Below are positions 1 through 7,888 of a stretch of 64,000 bases of DNA, one piece after another; the stretch's first letter is position 1, and the number at the start of each line of letters is the position of its first letter. Below the pieces are notes generated by a model that was given only the letters and a program-made list of their open reading frames with translations, did no database searches and was not told the DNA's origin. The position numbers were made by a program, and so were the translations under genes. Source of the stretch: Panacagrimonas sp046594215 (lineage in GTDB: Bacteria > Pseudomonadota > Gammaproteobacteria > Nevskiales > Nevskiaceae); contig JBKJPX010000044.1 in the NCBI GenBank assembly GCA_046594215.1, positions 1 to 64,000 of the forward strand, in the 5' to 3' direction.

Positions 1-282
1 CATGAGCGCCATCTCGGCGTTGGCGTGGCGCTGCTCTTCGGCGTGGAAATAACGGTAGATCTCGCGCAGCGTCTCGGTCGGCGCCTTCTTGGCCATCGCC
101 GCGAACCCGCGCGCACCAACATGCTCGATCCACATCAGGTCGGCCATGAAGGCCTTGAGCTTGGGATAGAGCACCAGGTCTTGGGTCACGATCTCGCGGC
201 CCGGTGCCTCCCAGTCGATGTCGGCAAGCGCCCACTGCGTCGCCTTCATCTTCGACAGCGTCTTGTCGAGGTCGAGTTGCAT
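1..282 (-). CDS. Ferritin-like helical protein, 3' end cut by window edge
   Basis: The first 94 codons of a gene that runs off the left edge. The ATG at 282 has a GAGGAG ribosome site seven bases upstream, so the start is firm. The visible protein is helical and rich in Glu, His and Trp, and ends with an E-E-Q-R-H-A-N-A-E stretch. An EE..H pattern like this is typical of one half of a ferritin-like di-iron four-helix bundle, but the second half is missing, so metal binding cannot be judged. It is the last visible gene of a minus-strand operon, 10 bp behind an SDR and downstream of a metal-dependent hydrolase. The exact family is not recognised. Confidence 0.6.
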   Translation of the reverse strand, partial: MQLDLDKTLSKMKATQWALADIDWEAPGREIVTQDLVLYPKLKAFMADLMWIEHVGARGFAAMAKKAPTETLREIYRYFHAEEQRHANAEMALM

Positions 283-292
283 GGGATTCTCC

Positions 293-1138
293 TCAGGTTG
301 TCGGGTTGCTTGAGCCCCTGGCCGCCATCAGGCGGTTGAGCAGGCCGGCGCCGCGCGCGTAGAGCGCGGGCGCGAGGCGCTTGGCGCGCCAGATGGTTCG
401 CGCGTCGAGCTGCGGCAGCACGTACAGCTGGTTGCGGTCGAGTGCATCGAGCGCCATGCGCGCCACGCCGTCCGCCTCCACTCCCGTCCACTTCATGACC
501 TTGTTCGCGAAGCCCGACGCCTTACCGCCGATGCGGCCGTCGCGCACGATGTTGGTCTTCACGAAGGTCGGGCACAGCGCCGTCATGTGCACGCCCGTGC
601 CCTGGAATTCCGCGGCCATCGTCTCCGAGAGCGCGAGCACGGCGGACTTCGAGACGTTGTATGGCCCCATCGTCGGCGCCGCGGCGAAACTCGCCGTGGA
701 CCCGACGTTGATGAAGCCGCCGCGGCCCTGCGCACGCAACTTCGGCGCGAACACGTGGCAGCCGTGGATCACGCCCCACAGATTCACGCCCAGCACCCAG
801 TTCCAGTCATCCATCGAGGTCTCGCCGACCCTCGAGCCGCCCGCGCCGACGCCGGCGTTGTTGATGACGAGGTCCACCGGGCCGTCGAGCCAGCGTTCGG
901 CCGCATCCGCCATCGCCTGGACGGCCTCCAGCTTCGTGACGTCGCAGGCCAGCGCGAGCGCGGCCTGGCCGTCGGCCTCGATCATCGCAACCGTTTCCTG
1001 CGCGCCGGCAAGGTTGATGTCGGCGCACACGACACGGCCGCCGCGTCGCGCGAGTTCCAGCGCGAAGGCGCGACCGATGCCGCTACCGGCGCCCGTGACG
1101 ACCGCCGACGACTTCGAACTGATCTTCTGCCTCGCCAA
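293..1138 (-). CDS. Short-chain dehydrogenase/reductase (SDR)
   Basis: A 281-residue classical SDR oxidoreductase using NAD(P)H. The nucleotide-binding TGxxxGxG motif is at residues 15-22 and NNAG at 93-96. The catalytic Ser-Tyr-Lys set is near S147, Y160 and K164 (YNVSK). The acidic D40 after the second beta strand (VCAD) favours NAD over NADP, by family rule. The C-terminal 60 residues are basic, as in membrane-associated lipid or steroid SDRs. The substrate cannot be read from sequence. It is the middle gene of a minus-strand operon, 90 bp after the hydrolase and 10 bp before the ferritin-like gene; the operon promoter lies beyond 2136. Confidence 0.88.
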   Translation of the reverse strand: MARQKISSKSSAVVTGAGSGIGRAFALELARRGGRVVCADINLAGAQETVAMIEADGQAALALACDVTKLEAVQAMADAAERWLDGPVDLVINNAGVGAGGSRVGETSMDDWNWVLGVNLWGVIHGCHVFAPKLRAQGRGGFINVGSTASFAAAPTMGPYNVSKSAVLALSETMAAEFQGTGVHMTALCPTFVKTNIVRDGRIGGKASGFANKVMKWTGVEADGVARMALDALDRNQLYVLPQLDARTIWRAKRLAPALYARGAGLLNRLMAARGSSNPTT

Positions 1139-1227
1139 AGCCGTGCTCCCTTAGATTGCGAACGGATGACCGAAAGCCTCGCGCCCAATCCTTGGATGCG
1201 AGACGGAACGGCTGGGAAGCGACGCGA

Positions 1228-2136
1228 TTACGCGGCGGCGGAAAGCGGCGCCTGTCGGCGCGCATACGGCGCACTGAACGACTCGATGCCTTCGAGATAA
1301 CGGCTGTTGTCGTCGTCCCACGGATGGAAGTCCGGGCGGAAGTAGTCGAACCATGGGCGCACCATCTTTCGCAGGAAGCCGACCTCGCCAATCGCCATGC
1401 GCCAGCCGGCGCGCCAGCCCTTCACGTCCGTCAGCTTTCCTTCCTGGCGCACGAAGTTGGCGTAGTGCGGCAACACCATGCCCCAGAAGATCGCGGTGGC
1501 CGTCACCAGTCCGAACGCGCGCACCGCATAGGCCTTGGCGCCCCTGCCCTGCGTGGCTTCCCAGACGTCGTATGCCACGCCCTTGTGCTCGGTCTCCTCC
1601 AGCGCGTGCCAGCGCCACAAGGCGTGGTAGCCCGGTTCTGCATTGGCGGTGACGCGATCGTCTCGTAGCAGTCCGTTGGCCATTATCGCGGTGAGGTGCT
1701 CCAGCGCGATGGTCGCAGACAGGCGCATCGCCGGCGGCGTGTTCACGTGGAAGAAATCGAGCAGCGACTTCACGCGGCGCTCGAACACCGCGGCAGACGG
1801 CAGGCGCTTGAAAATCTGCGCGTTGTATTCGTCGTGCTCGCGGCCGTGCATCGCTTCCTGGCCGATGAAGGCGGTCGCGGCTTTCCTGAGCTCGGGGTCG
1901 GTGATCTGATCACGGTAATGGCGCACGGCATCAATGAAGAAACGCTCGCCGACGGGGATCACCAGCGACATCGTGTTCATCAAGTGCGTGAAGTGCACGC
2001 CGCCGTTGCCGACCCAGTCCTGCACCCGATCGGCGGGAAGGTCGAAATTGAGGTCGCGGCGAACCGGCATCACGGCTTCTGACTTCGCGTTGCGGGGCTT
2101 GGACTTCGCGGACTTTATGGGCTTCGTGGCGCTCAT
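1228..2136 (-). CDS. Predicted metal-dependent hydrolase (PF10118/COG3687 type)
   Basis: A 302-residue protein. The ATG at 2136 is chosen over longer options because GAGGAG lies seven bases upstream. After a basic N-terminus (many Lys/Arg, residues 1-20), the sequence carries conserved features of the COG3687 'predicted metal-dependent hydrolase' family: G-Q-E-A-M-H-G-R-E-H in the first half and H-A-L-E-E-T-E-H-K in the second. These His/Glu repeats look like two halves of a ferritin-like di-metal site, so the 'hydrolase' name in databases may be wrong and an oxygenase or desaturase-like role is possible. It is the first gene of the operon and diverges from a TetR gene across a shared operator. 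Confidence 0.8.
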   Translation of the reverse strand: MSATKPIKSAKSKPRNAKSEAVMPVRRDLNFDLPADRVQDWVGNGGVHFTHLMNTMSLVIPVGERFFIDAVRHYRDQITDPELRKAATAFIGQEAMHGREHDEYNAQIFKRLPSAAVFERRVKSLLDFFHVNTPPAMRLSATIALEHLTAIMANGLLRDDRVTANAEPGYHALWRWHALEETEHKGVAYDVWEATQGRGAKAYAVRAFGLVTATAIFWGMVLPHYANFVRQEGKLTDVKGWRAGWRMAIGEVGFLRKMVRPWFDYFRPDFHPWDDDNSRYLEGIESFSAPYARRQAPLSAAA

Positions 2137-2201
2137 CTGAAATCTCCTCTTGCGGCATCGCGTCGCAGGGTCGACGCAAGGTATACACTCGTCTACCGGC
2201 A

Positions 2202-2221
2202 CAGTAGACGACTGTAGACTT
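2202..2221. promoter_or_regulatory. Operator candidate for the divergent TetR/hydrolase promoters
   Basis: The site CAGTAGACGACTGTAGACTT follows the symmetric pattern AGT-N2-AC-N4-GT-N2-ACT. It sits between the divergent starts at 2136 and 2276. It is 17/20 identical to the site at 30762-30781 in front of the DesT-like regulator. A second symmetric pair overlaps it: CGTCTAC at 2190-2196 faces GTAGACG at 2204-2210. TetR-family operators usually lie here; binding itself is inferred. Confidence 0.6.
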
Positions 2222-2275
2222 CAGCGTCAATACGTCATGTGCCATTGCTCAATGGTAATGTCACAAGCCGCTGTC

Positions 2276-3004
2276 ATGACGACGAATTCCGCCAAGTCTC
2301 GCGTGACGAAGAAGGTTGGGGAGCGCCCGGTGAGCGGCCGCACCAAGCTCATGGAATCGGCGCTGACGCTGGCCGCCACCACACGCAGCCTGGCCACACT
2401 GGGACTGCGCGAAGTCGCGCGGCACGCCGGCCTGAACCCCAACACCTTCTATAGGCACTTCAAGGATTTCGACGAGCTGGGCGTGGCCATGCTCGCCGAA
2501 CTCGGCGCCGAACTCCGCGCCGGGCTGCGCGAACGGCGCATGCGGCCTGCGGCGAAAGGATTTCGACTATCGGACCTCAGCAATCCAGCCGAAGGCCTTG
2601 CGCAGGCCCAGGCCCTGGCCCGCGAATCCGTCGGGCTGGTGCTGGACTTCGTGAAGGACCACCGCGAGGCCTACATCGTCGGCATCCGCGAGCTGCACGG
2701 CACCAGCGCGGTGATGCGCAAGGCGATGCAGGCCATGCTCGAGGGCATTGCCAAGGACATGACCGAGGACCTGCTCGGTGTGCTCAAGCTTCCGGCCGTC
2801 ACGCCCGAGGAGATGATCGAGGTGGCGCGCGTGATCGTGCGCCAGATGGTGTTCTTCTCGATGGACTACCTCGATCAGCCCACGCGTCAGAAGGAGATCA
2901 AGCGCGAGGCCGAGCGTTTCATCCTGCTGCTGTTCTGGGGCGCCATCGCGGCGCGCGCGCCGACCCTGCTGACGCAATCCGGGCTCAAGTTCCCCGAGAT
3001 TTGA
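2276..3004 (+). CDS. TetR-family transcriptional regulator (FabR/DesT-like)
   Basis: A 242-residue repressor counted from the ATG at 2276; in-frame ATGs at 2252 and 2258 are also possible. The N-terminal helix-turn-helix is clear: a LGLREVARHAG recognition region followed by NTFYRHFKDFDELG. This closely resembles the HTH of the regulator at 30015-30659 (LSLREVTRDAG, ASFYRHFRDMDQLG), so the two are paralogues, and both face near-identical operators. FabR and DesT, which carry this FYRHF signature, control unsaturated fatty acid synthesis and sense acyl-CoA or acyl-ACP; a lipid ligand is therefore likely here. It diverges from the hydrolase-SDR operon, which it probably represses. Confidence 0.8.
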   Translation: MTTNSAKSRVTKKVGERPVSGRTKLMESALTLAATTRSLATLGLREVARHAGLNPNTFYRHFKDFDELGVAMLAELGAELRAGLRERRMRPAAKGFRLSDLSNPAEGLAQAQALARESVGLVLDFVKDHREAYIVGIRELHGTSAVMRKAMQAMLEGIAKDMTEDLLGVLKLPAVTPEEMIEVARVIVRQMVFFSMDYLDQPTRQKEIKREAERFILLLFWGAIAARAPTLLTQSGLKFPEI

Positions 3005-3020
3005 GCGTCAGGGCAGGCTG

Positions 3021-3068
3021 CACCTGCCCACCTGCCCACCTGCCCACCTGCACACCTGCCCACCTGCC
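3021..3068. repeat. Six tandem copies of an 8-bp unit (CACCTGCC)
   Basis: Six consecutive octamers, CACCTGCC with one copy ending in A, plus a degenerate seventh (CGCGTGCC) to 3076. They fill the gap between the convergent TetR and acyltransferase genes. The unit is not a multiple of three and lies outside coding sequence, so copy number can vary freely. The minus strand is G-rich (GGCAGGTG repeated). Confidence 0.9.
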
Positions 3069-3090
3069 CGCGTGCCGAGCGCCGGCAAAC

Positions 3091-3966
3091 TCAGCGCCGC
3101 CTGTAAGGGCTGCGCTGCCCCTTCGGCAGTCGCCGGAACCGCTTGTAGCTCCACCAGTACTGCTCGGGTAGGTGCGTGAGCACCGATTCGATTCCGCGAT
3201 TGAGCGCCGCGGCCCCCTCGTCGGCATCCGCGATCTCGGACAGCGCCAGCGGCTTCACGTGAAAGCGAAACCCTCGCCCCCAGGGAAGGCGTTCGGCGTA
3301 GCAGAAGCAGACGGGCGCATGCGTGCGCGCGGCGAGCTTGCTGACCAGTTCGGTGGTATGCGCGGGAATGCCGAAAAGCGGCGCAAACACACCCGAACCG
3401 CGCGGCGGGTCCTGGTCCGGCAACACGCCGATCATCTCCCCGGCGCGCAGCGCCTGCAGCAGCGCTTTGACGCCCGCGCCGCTGGTGGGCACGAGGTTCG
3501 CGCCCAGCCGCGAACGACCTTCCGCAATCAGCGCGTCGACCTCGCCCTTCTGCGGCTTGTACAGCGACGTGATTCGCCCCACCGAGGCGCAGAACATGCC
3601 CGCGAGCTCCCAGGAACCGATGTGCGGGCACAGCACGATGGTGCCCCTCTCGCCCGCCAGCGCGCGCAATTCAGCAGCAGCTTCCGGATCGTCCATCCAT
3701 TCGCGCAGGCGTCTTTCCGGGCCGAACCAGATCGCCGGCGATTCGAGCACGGCCTTCAGGAAATGACCGAGCGAGCGCCGGGCGATATTGCGCCGCTCGG
3801 CTTCCGGCAATTCCGGCAGGCACAGTTCCAGGTGGCGCAGCGCGACGCGCTTTCGCGAATTGGGCAGGACCCACAGCAGTCCGCCGATGGCCGACGCCAG
3901 GCCGTGCACCACGAACAACGGCAGGTGTCCGAGAGCGACCAGCAGGCCGCGCAGGAGGAATCGCAT
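3091..3966 (-). CDS. LpxL/HtrB-family lipid acyltransferase
   Basis: A 291-residue inner-membrane acyltransferase, starting at the ATG at 3966 directly before a hydrophobic anchor (residues 1-30). The catalytic H-x4-E box of the LpxL/LpxM family is present as HIGSWE, and a DQD-P-P-R-G motif lies further on. Family enzymes transfer lauroyl or myristoyl groups from acyl-ACP onto Kdo2-lipid IVA in lipid A synthesis; some members act on ornithine lipids or other acceptors. The strongly basic C-terminus fits a membrane surface enzyme. It diverges from dtd, with 102 bp between starts. The substrate acyl chain cannot be assigned. Confidence 0.85.
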   Translation of the reverse strand: MRFLLRGLLVALGHLPLFVVHGLASAIGGLLWVLPNSRKRVALRHLELCLPELPEAERRNIARRSLGHFLKAVLESPAIWFGPERRLREWMDDPEAAAELRALAGERGTIVLCPHIGSWELAGMFCASVGRITSLYKPQKGEVDALIAEGRSRLGANLVPTSGAGVKALLQALRAGEMIGVLPDQDPPRGSGVFAPLFGIPAHTTELVSKLAARTHAPVCFCYAERLPWGRGFRFHVKPLALSEIADADEGAAALNRGIESVLTHLPEQYWWSYKRFRRLPKGQRSPYRRR

Positions 3967-4068
3967 TCCCTGATTGTTGGGTATGCGCCGACGCAGCGGA
4001 AGACGGATCAGTGCTTGACGCGCCCGGCCGCGCTTGCATGCTGCGCGCATGTGCACGGCAATCGAATC

Positions 4069-4506
4069 ATGATCGGGCTGCTCCAGCGCGTCACGGACGC
4101 GCGCGTCGAGGTCGCCGGCGAGCGCGTCGGTGCCATCGGGCGGGGGATGCTCGTGCTGGTGGGCGTGCAGGCGAAAGACGACGAGGCACGCGCGGAGCGG
4201 CTGATCGAACGGCTGCTCGGCTATCGCGTGTTCCCGGATGAGGCAGGGCGCATGAACCTGTCGCTGCGCGATGTTGGTGGCGGCCTGCTGCTCGTTCCGC
4301 AGTTCACCCTGGCGGCCGACACCCGCAAGGGCACCCGGGCCGGCTTTTCAACTGCCGCGGCGCCGGAGCAGGCGGCGGCGCTCTTCGAATTCCTCGTCCG
4401 CCGCGCCCGTTCCGTTCACGCCGATGTGGCCAGCGGCCGGTTCGGCGCCAACATGCAGGTGAGCCTCACGAACGACGGTCCGGTCACATTCTGGATCGAG
4501 GCGTGA
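4069..4506 (+). CDS. dtd: D-aminoacyl-tRNA deacylase
   Basis: A 145-residue DTD, full length for the family. It removes D-amino acids (and glycine from tRNA-Ala) mis-charged onto tRNA, as a homodimer in the cytoplasm. The two hallmark motifs are present: QFTLAADTRKG (the SQFTL motif, here with Pro in place of Ser) and the cross-subunit Gly-cisPro motif in NDGPVTF near the C-terminus. The start at 4069 gives MIGLLQRV, the normal N-terminus. It diverges from the acyltransferase gene and precedes hisB by about 180 bp. Confidence 0.95.
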   Translation: MIGLLQRVTDARVEVAGERVGAIGRGMLVLVGVQAKDDEARAERLIERLLGYRVFPDEAGRMNLSLRDVGGGLLLVPQFTLAADTRKGTRAGFSTAAAPEQAAALFEFLVRRARSVHADVASGRFGANMQVSLTNDGPVTFWIEA

Positions 4507-4687
4507 CACCCCGGCCGATGGCCCCGCCCGCAACGCGGGAGCGGAGCGCCGGTTGCAACCACCCGGTGGGTGCGGAGCCTGCACGGCAGGCGCTTGGCGG
4601 AGTCTTGAAGGGGCTCGAATGGAACGTCGGTTCAAAAGCGGCCGCGCCGGGGGTATCCTTGCGCCCCCGCCGCACCTGCCAGCCGTA

Positions 4688-5281
4688 ATGCCAGCCCGCT
4701 CCGCCAGCGTCTCGCGCCAGACCAAAGAGACGACCATTCGCGTCGAGATCAACCTCGACGGCACCGGCGCGGCGCACCTGGCCACCGGCCTGCCCTTCCT
4801 CGACCACATGCTCGACCAGGTGGCGCGGCATGGCCTGATCGACCTGACGGTCGAAGCGAACGGCGACCTGCACATCGACGCGCACCACACCGTCGAGGAC
4901 ATCGGGATCACCCTCGGCCAGGCTTTCGACCAGGCCATTGGCGACAAGAAGGGGGTCACCCGCTACGGCCACGCCTACGTGCCGCTCGACGAGGCGCTAT
5001 CACGCGTCGTTATCGACCTGTCGGGCCGTCCAGGCCTGGAGTGGTTCGTCGAGTTTCCGCGCGCACGCATCGCCGAATTCGACGTCGATCTGTTCCGCGA
5101 GTTCTTCCAGGGGTTCGTGAACCACGCCAAGGCGACGATGCACGTCGATGCGCTGCGCGGCCGCAACGCCCATCACATCGCGGAGACCGTGTTCAAGGCC
5201 TTCGGGCGGGCGCTACGCGTGGCCTGCACGCCGGACCCGCGCATGGGCGACGTGATGCCCTCGACGAAGGGCTCGCTGTAA
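4688..5281 (+). CDS. hisB: Imidazoleglycerol-phosphate dehydratase (monofunctional HisB)
   Basis: A 197-residue enzyme for step 7 of histidine synthesis, turning imidazole-glycerol phosphate into imidazole-acetol phosphate with Mn. The metal-binding repeats are visible: DAHHTVED in the first half and RNAHHIAE in the second, plus LPFLDHML. The length and lack of an N-terminal HAD domain show that the histidinol-phosphatase activity is not fused on, unlike enteric and Xanthomonas HisB. The start at 4688 is chosen because longer in-frame options run through low-complexity non-conserved sequence. It is the first gene of the local his cluster; no His-rich leader peptide is seen upstream. Confidence 0.96.
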   Translation: MPARSASVSRQTKETTIRVEINLDGTGAAHLATGLPFLDHMLDQVARHGLIDLTVEANGDLHIDAHHTVEDIGITLGQAFDQAIGDKKGVTRYGHAYVPLDEALSRVVIDLSGRPGLEWFVEFPRARIAEFDVDLFREFFQGFVNHAKATMHVDALRGRNAHHIAETVFKAFGRALRVACTPDPRMGDVMPSTKGSL

Positions 5282-5331
5282 AAGCGCTCGCCAACAAGAG
5301 ACCCTCTGTGCTGCGAGCCGCCCTCACCCCA

Positions 5332-5432
5332 CCATCTGCTCCGCAGATGGTCCCCCCCTCTCCCCGATTGGGCTTACTCGGAAGCGCCTCAATGGCGCTT
5401 CCGAGCTGGGACCCAATCGCGCGGGAGAGGGG
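5332..5432. repeat. Nested palindromic element between hisB and hisH
   Basis: A small perfect hairpin (CCATCTGC/GCAGATGG, 5332-5350) is followed by a 78-bp nested palindrome. Its outer arms are 5355-5364 and 5423-5432 (CCCCTCTCCC/GGGAGAGGGG). The middle arms are 5365-5372 and 5412-5419 (CGATTGGG/CCCAATCG). The inner arms are 5377-5388 and 5394-5405 (12-bp perfect stem around TCAAT). All arms match exactly, so 60 of 78 bases can pair. It has no T-run, so it looks like a dispersed REP/MITE-like element and not a terminator. Confidence 0.9.
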
Positions 5433-5455
5433 CGTCGAACGGAGCTAGCGCTCCG

Positions 5456-6100
5456 ATGGCGGTTATTGGCGTCATCGACTACGGCATGGGCAACCTGCAC
5501 TCGCTCGGCAAATCGCTGGAGCGCGTCGCGGGTTCCGATCGCATCGAGATCTCCTTCGATCCCGAGAAGCTGATCCGTTGCGACAAGCTCGTGCTGCCCG
5601 GCGTCGGCGGCGTGCTGAGTTGCATGAACGAATTGCGCCGGCTGGAACTCAACGATCTGGTCGTCGAGGCCTCGCAGAAGGTGCCGATGCTCGGCGTCTG
5701 CCTGGGCATGCAGGTGATGCTGGAATTTTCCGAGGAAAACGGGGGGGTCCAGGCGCTCGGCCTTTTCCCCGGCGAAGTGGTCCGGTTCCCGGATCCGCCG
5801 AAGGACGGCGGTGGCAACCGCCTCAAGGTGCCGCACATGGGCTGGAACCGCGTGCGCCAGACGCGTCCGCACCCGATCTGGGATGGCGTGCCCGACGACA
5901 GCTGGTTCTATTTCGTACACAGTTACCACGCCCGCCCAGCGAACCCGGAGCACAGCATCGGCATGTCCGAGTATGTGCACGACTTCACCTGCGCGATCGC
6001 GCGCGACAACCTTGTGGCCTTTCAATTCCACCCAGAGAAAAGCCAGGGGGCCGGGCTGCGCCTGCTGTCCAACTTCGCGCAGTGGGACGGCACCGTTTAG
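5456..6100 (+). CDS. hisH: Imidazole glycerol phosphate synthase, glutaminase subunit
   Basis: A 214-residue class I glutamine amidotransferase. It releases ammonia from glutamine and passes it through HisF. The catalytic triad is complete: Cys82 in LGVCLGMQ, and His192 and Glu194 in FHPEKSQG. The N-terminal VIDYGMGNLHS motif is standard. It starts 174 bp after hisB; that gap holds the nested palindrome, so hisH may be transcribed through or separately. It works with hisF about 1 kb downstream. Confidence 0.96.
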   Translation: MAVIGVIDYGMGNLHSLGKSLERVAGSDRIEISFDPEKLIRCDKLVLPGVGGVLSCMNELRRLELNDLVVEASQKVPMLGVCLGMQVMLEFSEENGGVQALGLFPGEVVRFPDPPKDGGGNRLKVPHMGWNRVRQTRPHPIWDGVPDDSWFYFVHSYHARPANPEHSIGMSEYVHDFTCAIARDNLVAFQFHPEKSQGAGLRLLSNFAQWDGTV

Positions 6101-6253
6101 CCCCGACCCATCTTCCTATTGCCAGCAGCCGTCCCTATTGCCGAGCCGTCGCGACTTCAGGCACAGTCCGGCGCATCGGGAAATCCCTATAAAACCGCAT
6201 CTGCGCGCACCGCGCCCACTCCTTCGCGAATCCCTCCGGTCGGTCCCGCCCGC

Positions 6254-6976
6254 ATGTTGTTGATCCCTGCTATCGATCTCAAGAATGGCCAGTGCGTACG
6301 CTTGCGCCAGGGCCGGATGGACGACGTCACGGTCTTTTCCGATGACCCCGTCAGCGTCGCCAAGCGCTGGGCCGACGAGGGCGCGCAGCGACTGCACGTG
6401 GTCGACCTCGACGGCGCCATCAAGGGCCTGCCGGTCAACCTCAAGGTTGTCGAGCAGATCGCCGAGGCGGTGAAGATCCCGGTGCAGATCGGCGGTGGCG
6501 TCCGCGACGAGGAAACCGTCCAGCGTTACCTGAACGCCGGCGTCGCCTACATCATCATTGGAACCAAGGCGGTCAACACACCGCACTTCCTGCGCGACCT
6601 CTGCATCGAGTATCCGCGCCACATCATCGTGGGCCTCGATGCAAAGGATGGCCGCGTGGCCCTCAACGGCTGGGCCAAGGTCACGCACCACGACGTGGTC
6701 GAGATGGCGCAGCACTGCGAGCGGGACGGCGTCGAGGCGATCATCTACACCGATATCGGCCGCGACGGGATGATGAACGGCTTCAACGCGGCGTCCACGC
6801 AGAAGCTCGCCAAGGCCGTGAACACGCCCGTGATCGCCAGCGGCGGCGTCTCGTCGCTCGACGACATCCGCAAGCTCAAGGAAATCGAGAGTGACGGCGT
6901 CACCGGTGCCATCATCGGCCGCGCACTGTACGAAGGCGGCCTTTCGCTAAAGGATTGCCTCCAGGCAGCTCAATGA
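6254..6976 (+). CDS. hisA: ProFAR isomerase
   Basis: A 240-residue (beta/alpha)8 barrel that isomerises ProFAR to PRFAR, step 4 of histidine synthesis. The catalytic acid/base Asp residues lie in the PAIDLKNG start (D8 region) and in YTDIGRDGM. The two phosphate-binding Gly loops (QIGGGVRD and ASGGVSS) mark the half-barrel repeat shared with HisF. The ATG at 6254 gives the family-standard MLLIPAIDL terminus; 153 bp lie after hisH. Confidence 0.96.
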   Translation: MLLIPAIDLKNGQCVRLRQGRMDDVTVFSDDPVSVAKRWADEGAQRLHVVDLDGAIKGLPVNLKVVEQIAEAVKIPVQIGGGVRDEETVQRYLNAGVAYIIIGTKAVNTPHFLRDLCIEYPRHIIVGLDAKDGRVALNGWAKVTHHDVVEMAQHCERDGVEAIIYTDIGRDGMMNGFNAASTQKLAKAVNTPVIASGGVSSLDDIRKLKEIESDGVTGAIIGRALYEGGLSLKDCLQAAQ

Positions 6977-6981
6977 GGCGG

Positions 6982-7078
6982 CGGGACTCGGGACTCGTGA
7001 AAAGCGACGCTCCCTTCCCGCTTCGCGCAAGCCTCCCGATTTTGCCTCCGAGCCCCGAATCCCGAGTCCCGAGTCCCG
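6982..7078. repeat. 16-bp inverted repeat flanking the hisA-hisF gap
   Basis: Arms CGGGACTCGGGACTCG (6982-6997) and CGAGTCCCGAGTCCCG (7063-7078) are perfect reverse complements, 65 bp apart. Each arm is itself a direct repeat of a 7-8-bp GGGACTC unit. The right arm ends four bases before the hisF start, so its folding could affect hisF translation. The GGGACTCGGGACTC pattern resembles dispersed intergenic repeats of Xanthomonas relatives (from memory, not searched). Confidence 0.9.
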
Positions 7079-7082
7079 TCCT

Positions 7083-7877
7083 GTGTTAGCCAAGCGCGTC
7101 ATTCCCTGTCTCGACATCGACCGCGGCCGCGTGGTCAAAGGCGTCAAGTTCGAGGACGTGCGTGACGCCGGGGACCCGGTCGAGGTCGCGCGCAAGTACG
7201 ACAAGCAGGGTGCGGACGAGCTGGTCTTCCTCGACATCACCGCGAGCAGCGACGATCGCCCGACCCTGTTCCAGACCGTCGAAGCCGTCGCGCGCGAGAT
7301 CTACATCCCGCTGACGGTCGGCGGCGGCGTGCGCACCAGCGCCGACGTCCGTGCGCTGCTGAAGGCCGGCGCCGACAAGGTCTCGATCAACACCGCCGCG
7401 GTGCACAACCCGGATTTCGTGACCGAGGCGGCCAGCCGCTACGGCGTGCAGTGCATCGTCGTGGCCATCGACGCCAAGCGCGTGAACAAGAGGAAGGAGC
7501 CACCACGCTGGGAGATCTTCACCCACGGCGGCCGCAAGTCCACCGGCATCGAGGCCATCGGCTGGGCCCAATTGATGGTCCGCAAGGGCGCAGGTGAACT
7601 GCTCGTCACCAGCATGGACCGCGACGGCACCAAGGAGGGCTACGACCTGGAACTGCTGCGCGCGATCAGCGATTCCGTGCCGGTTCCGGTGATCGCGTCG
7701 GGTGGCGTCGGCAGTCTCGACCACCTTGTGCAGGGCTTGCAGGAGGGCCACGCGGACGCCGTACTGGCCGCCAGCATCTTCCACCAGGGCACCTACACCG
7801 TCGGAGAGGCCAAGCGCTTCATGGCGGAGCGAGGCGTACGGGTGCGCGAGCAATCCCTTCCTGCGTTTGTCCTTTGA
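7083..7877 (+). CDS. hisF: Imidazole glycerol phosphate synthase, cyclase subunit
   Basis: A 264-residue (beta/alpha)8 barrel that uses ammonia from HisH to close the imidazole ring and release AICAR. The start is GTG at 7083, giving the conserved LAKRVIPCLDIDRG terminus. Catalytic Asp residues are in CLDID and in TSMDRDGTK; phosphate-binding loops are VGGGVR and ASGGVGS. The loop around residues 137-160 is Lys/Arg-rich and accounts for the slightly long protein. No clear Shine-Dalgarno is seen because the inverted-repeat arm occupies that position. Its stop lies 11 bases before the hisE start. Confidence 0.96.
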   Translation: MLAKRVIPCLDIDRGRVVKGVKFEDVRDAGDPVEVARKYDKQGADELVFLDITASSDDRPTLFQTVEAVAREIYIPLTVGGGVRTSADVRALLKAGADKVSINTAAVHNPDFVTEAASRYGVQCIVVAIDAKRVNKRKEPPRWEIFTHGGRKSTGIEAIGWAQLMVRKGAGELLVTSMDRDGTKEGYDLELLRAISDSVPVPVIASGGVGSLDHLVQGLQEGHADAVLAASIFHQGTYTVGEAKRFMAERGVRVREQSLPAFVL

Positions 7878-7888
7878 GCGATCGGATC

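Noticed and set aside
4507..4687. His-operon leader peptide with attenuator before hisB
   Set aside because: No short frame with a run of His codons followed by alternative stems was found.
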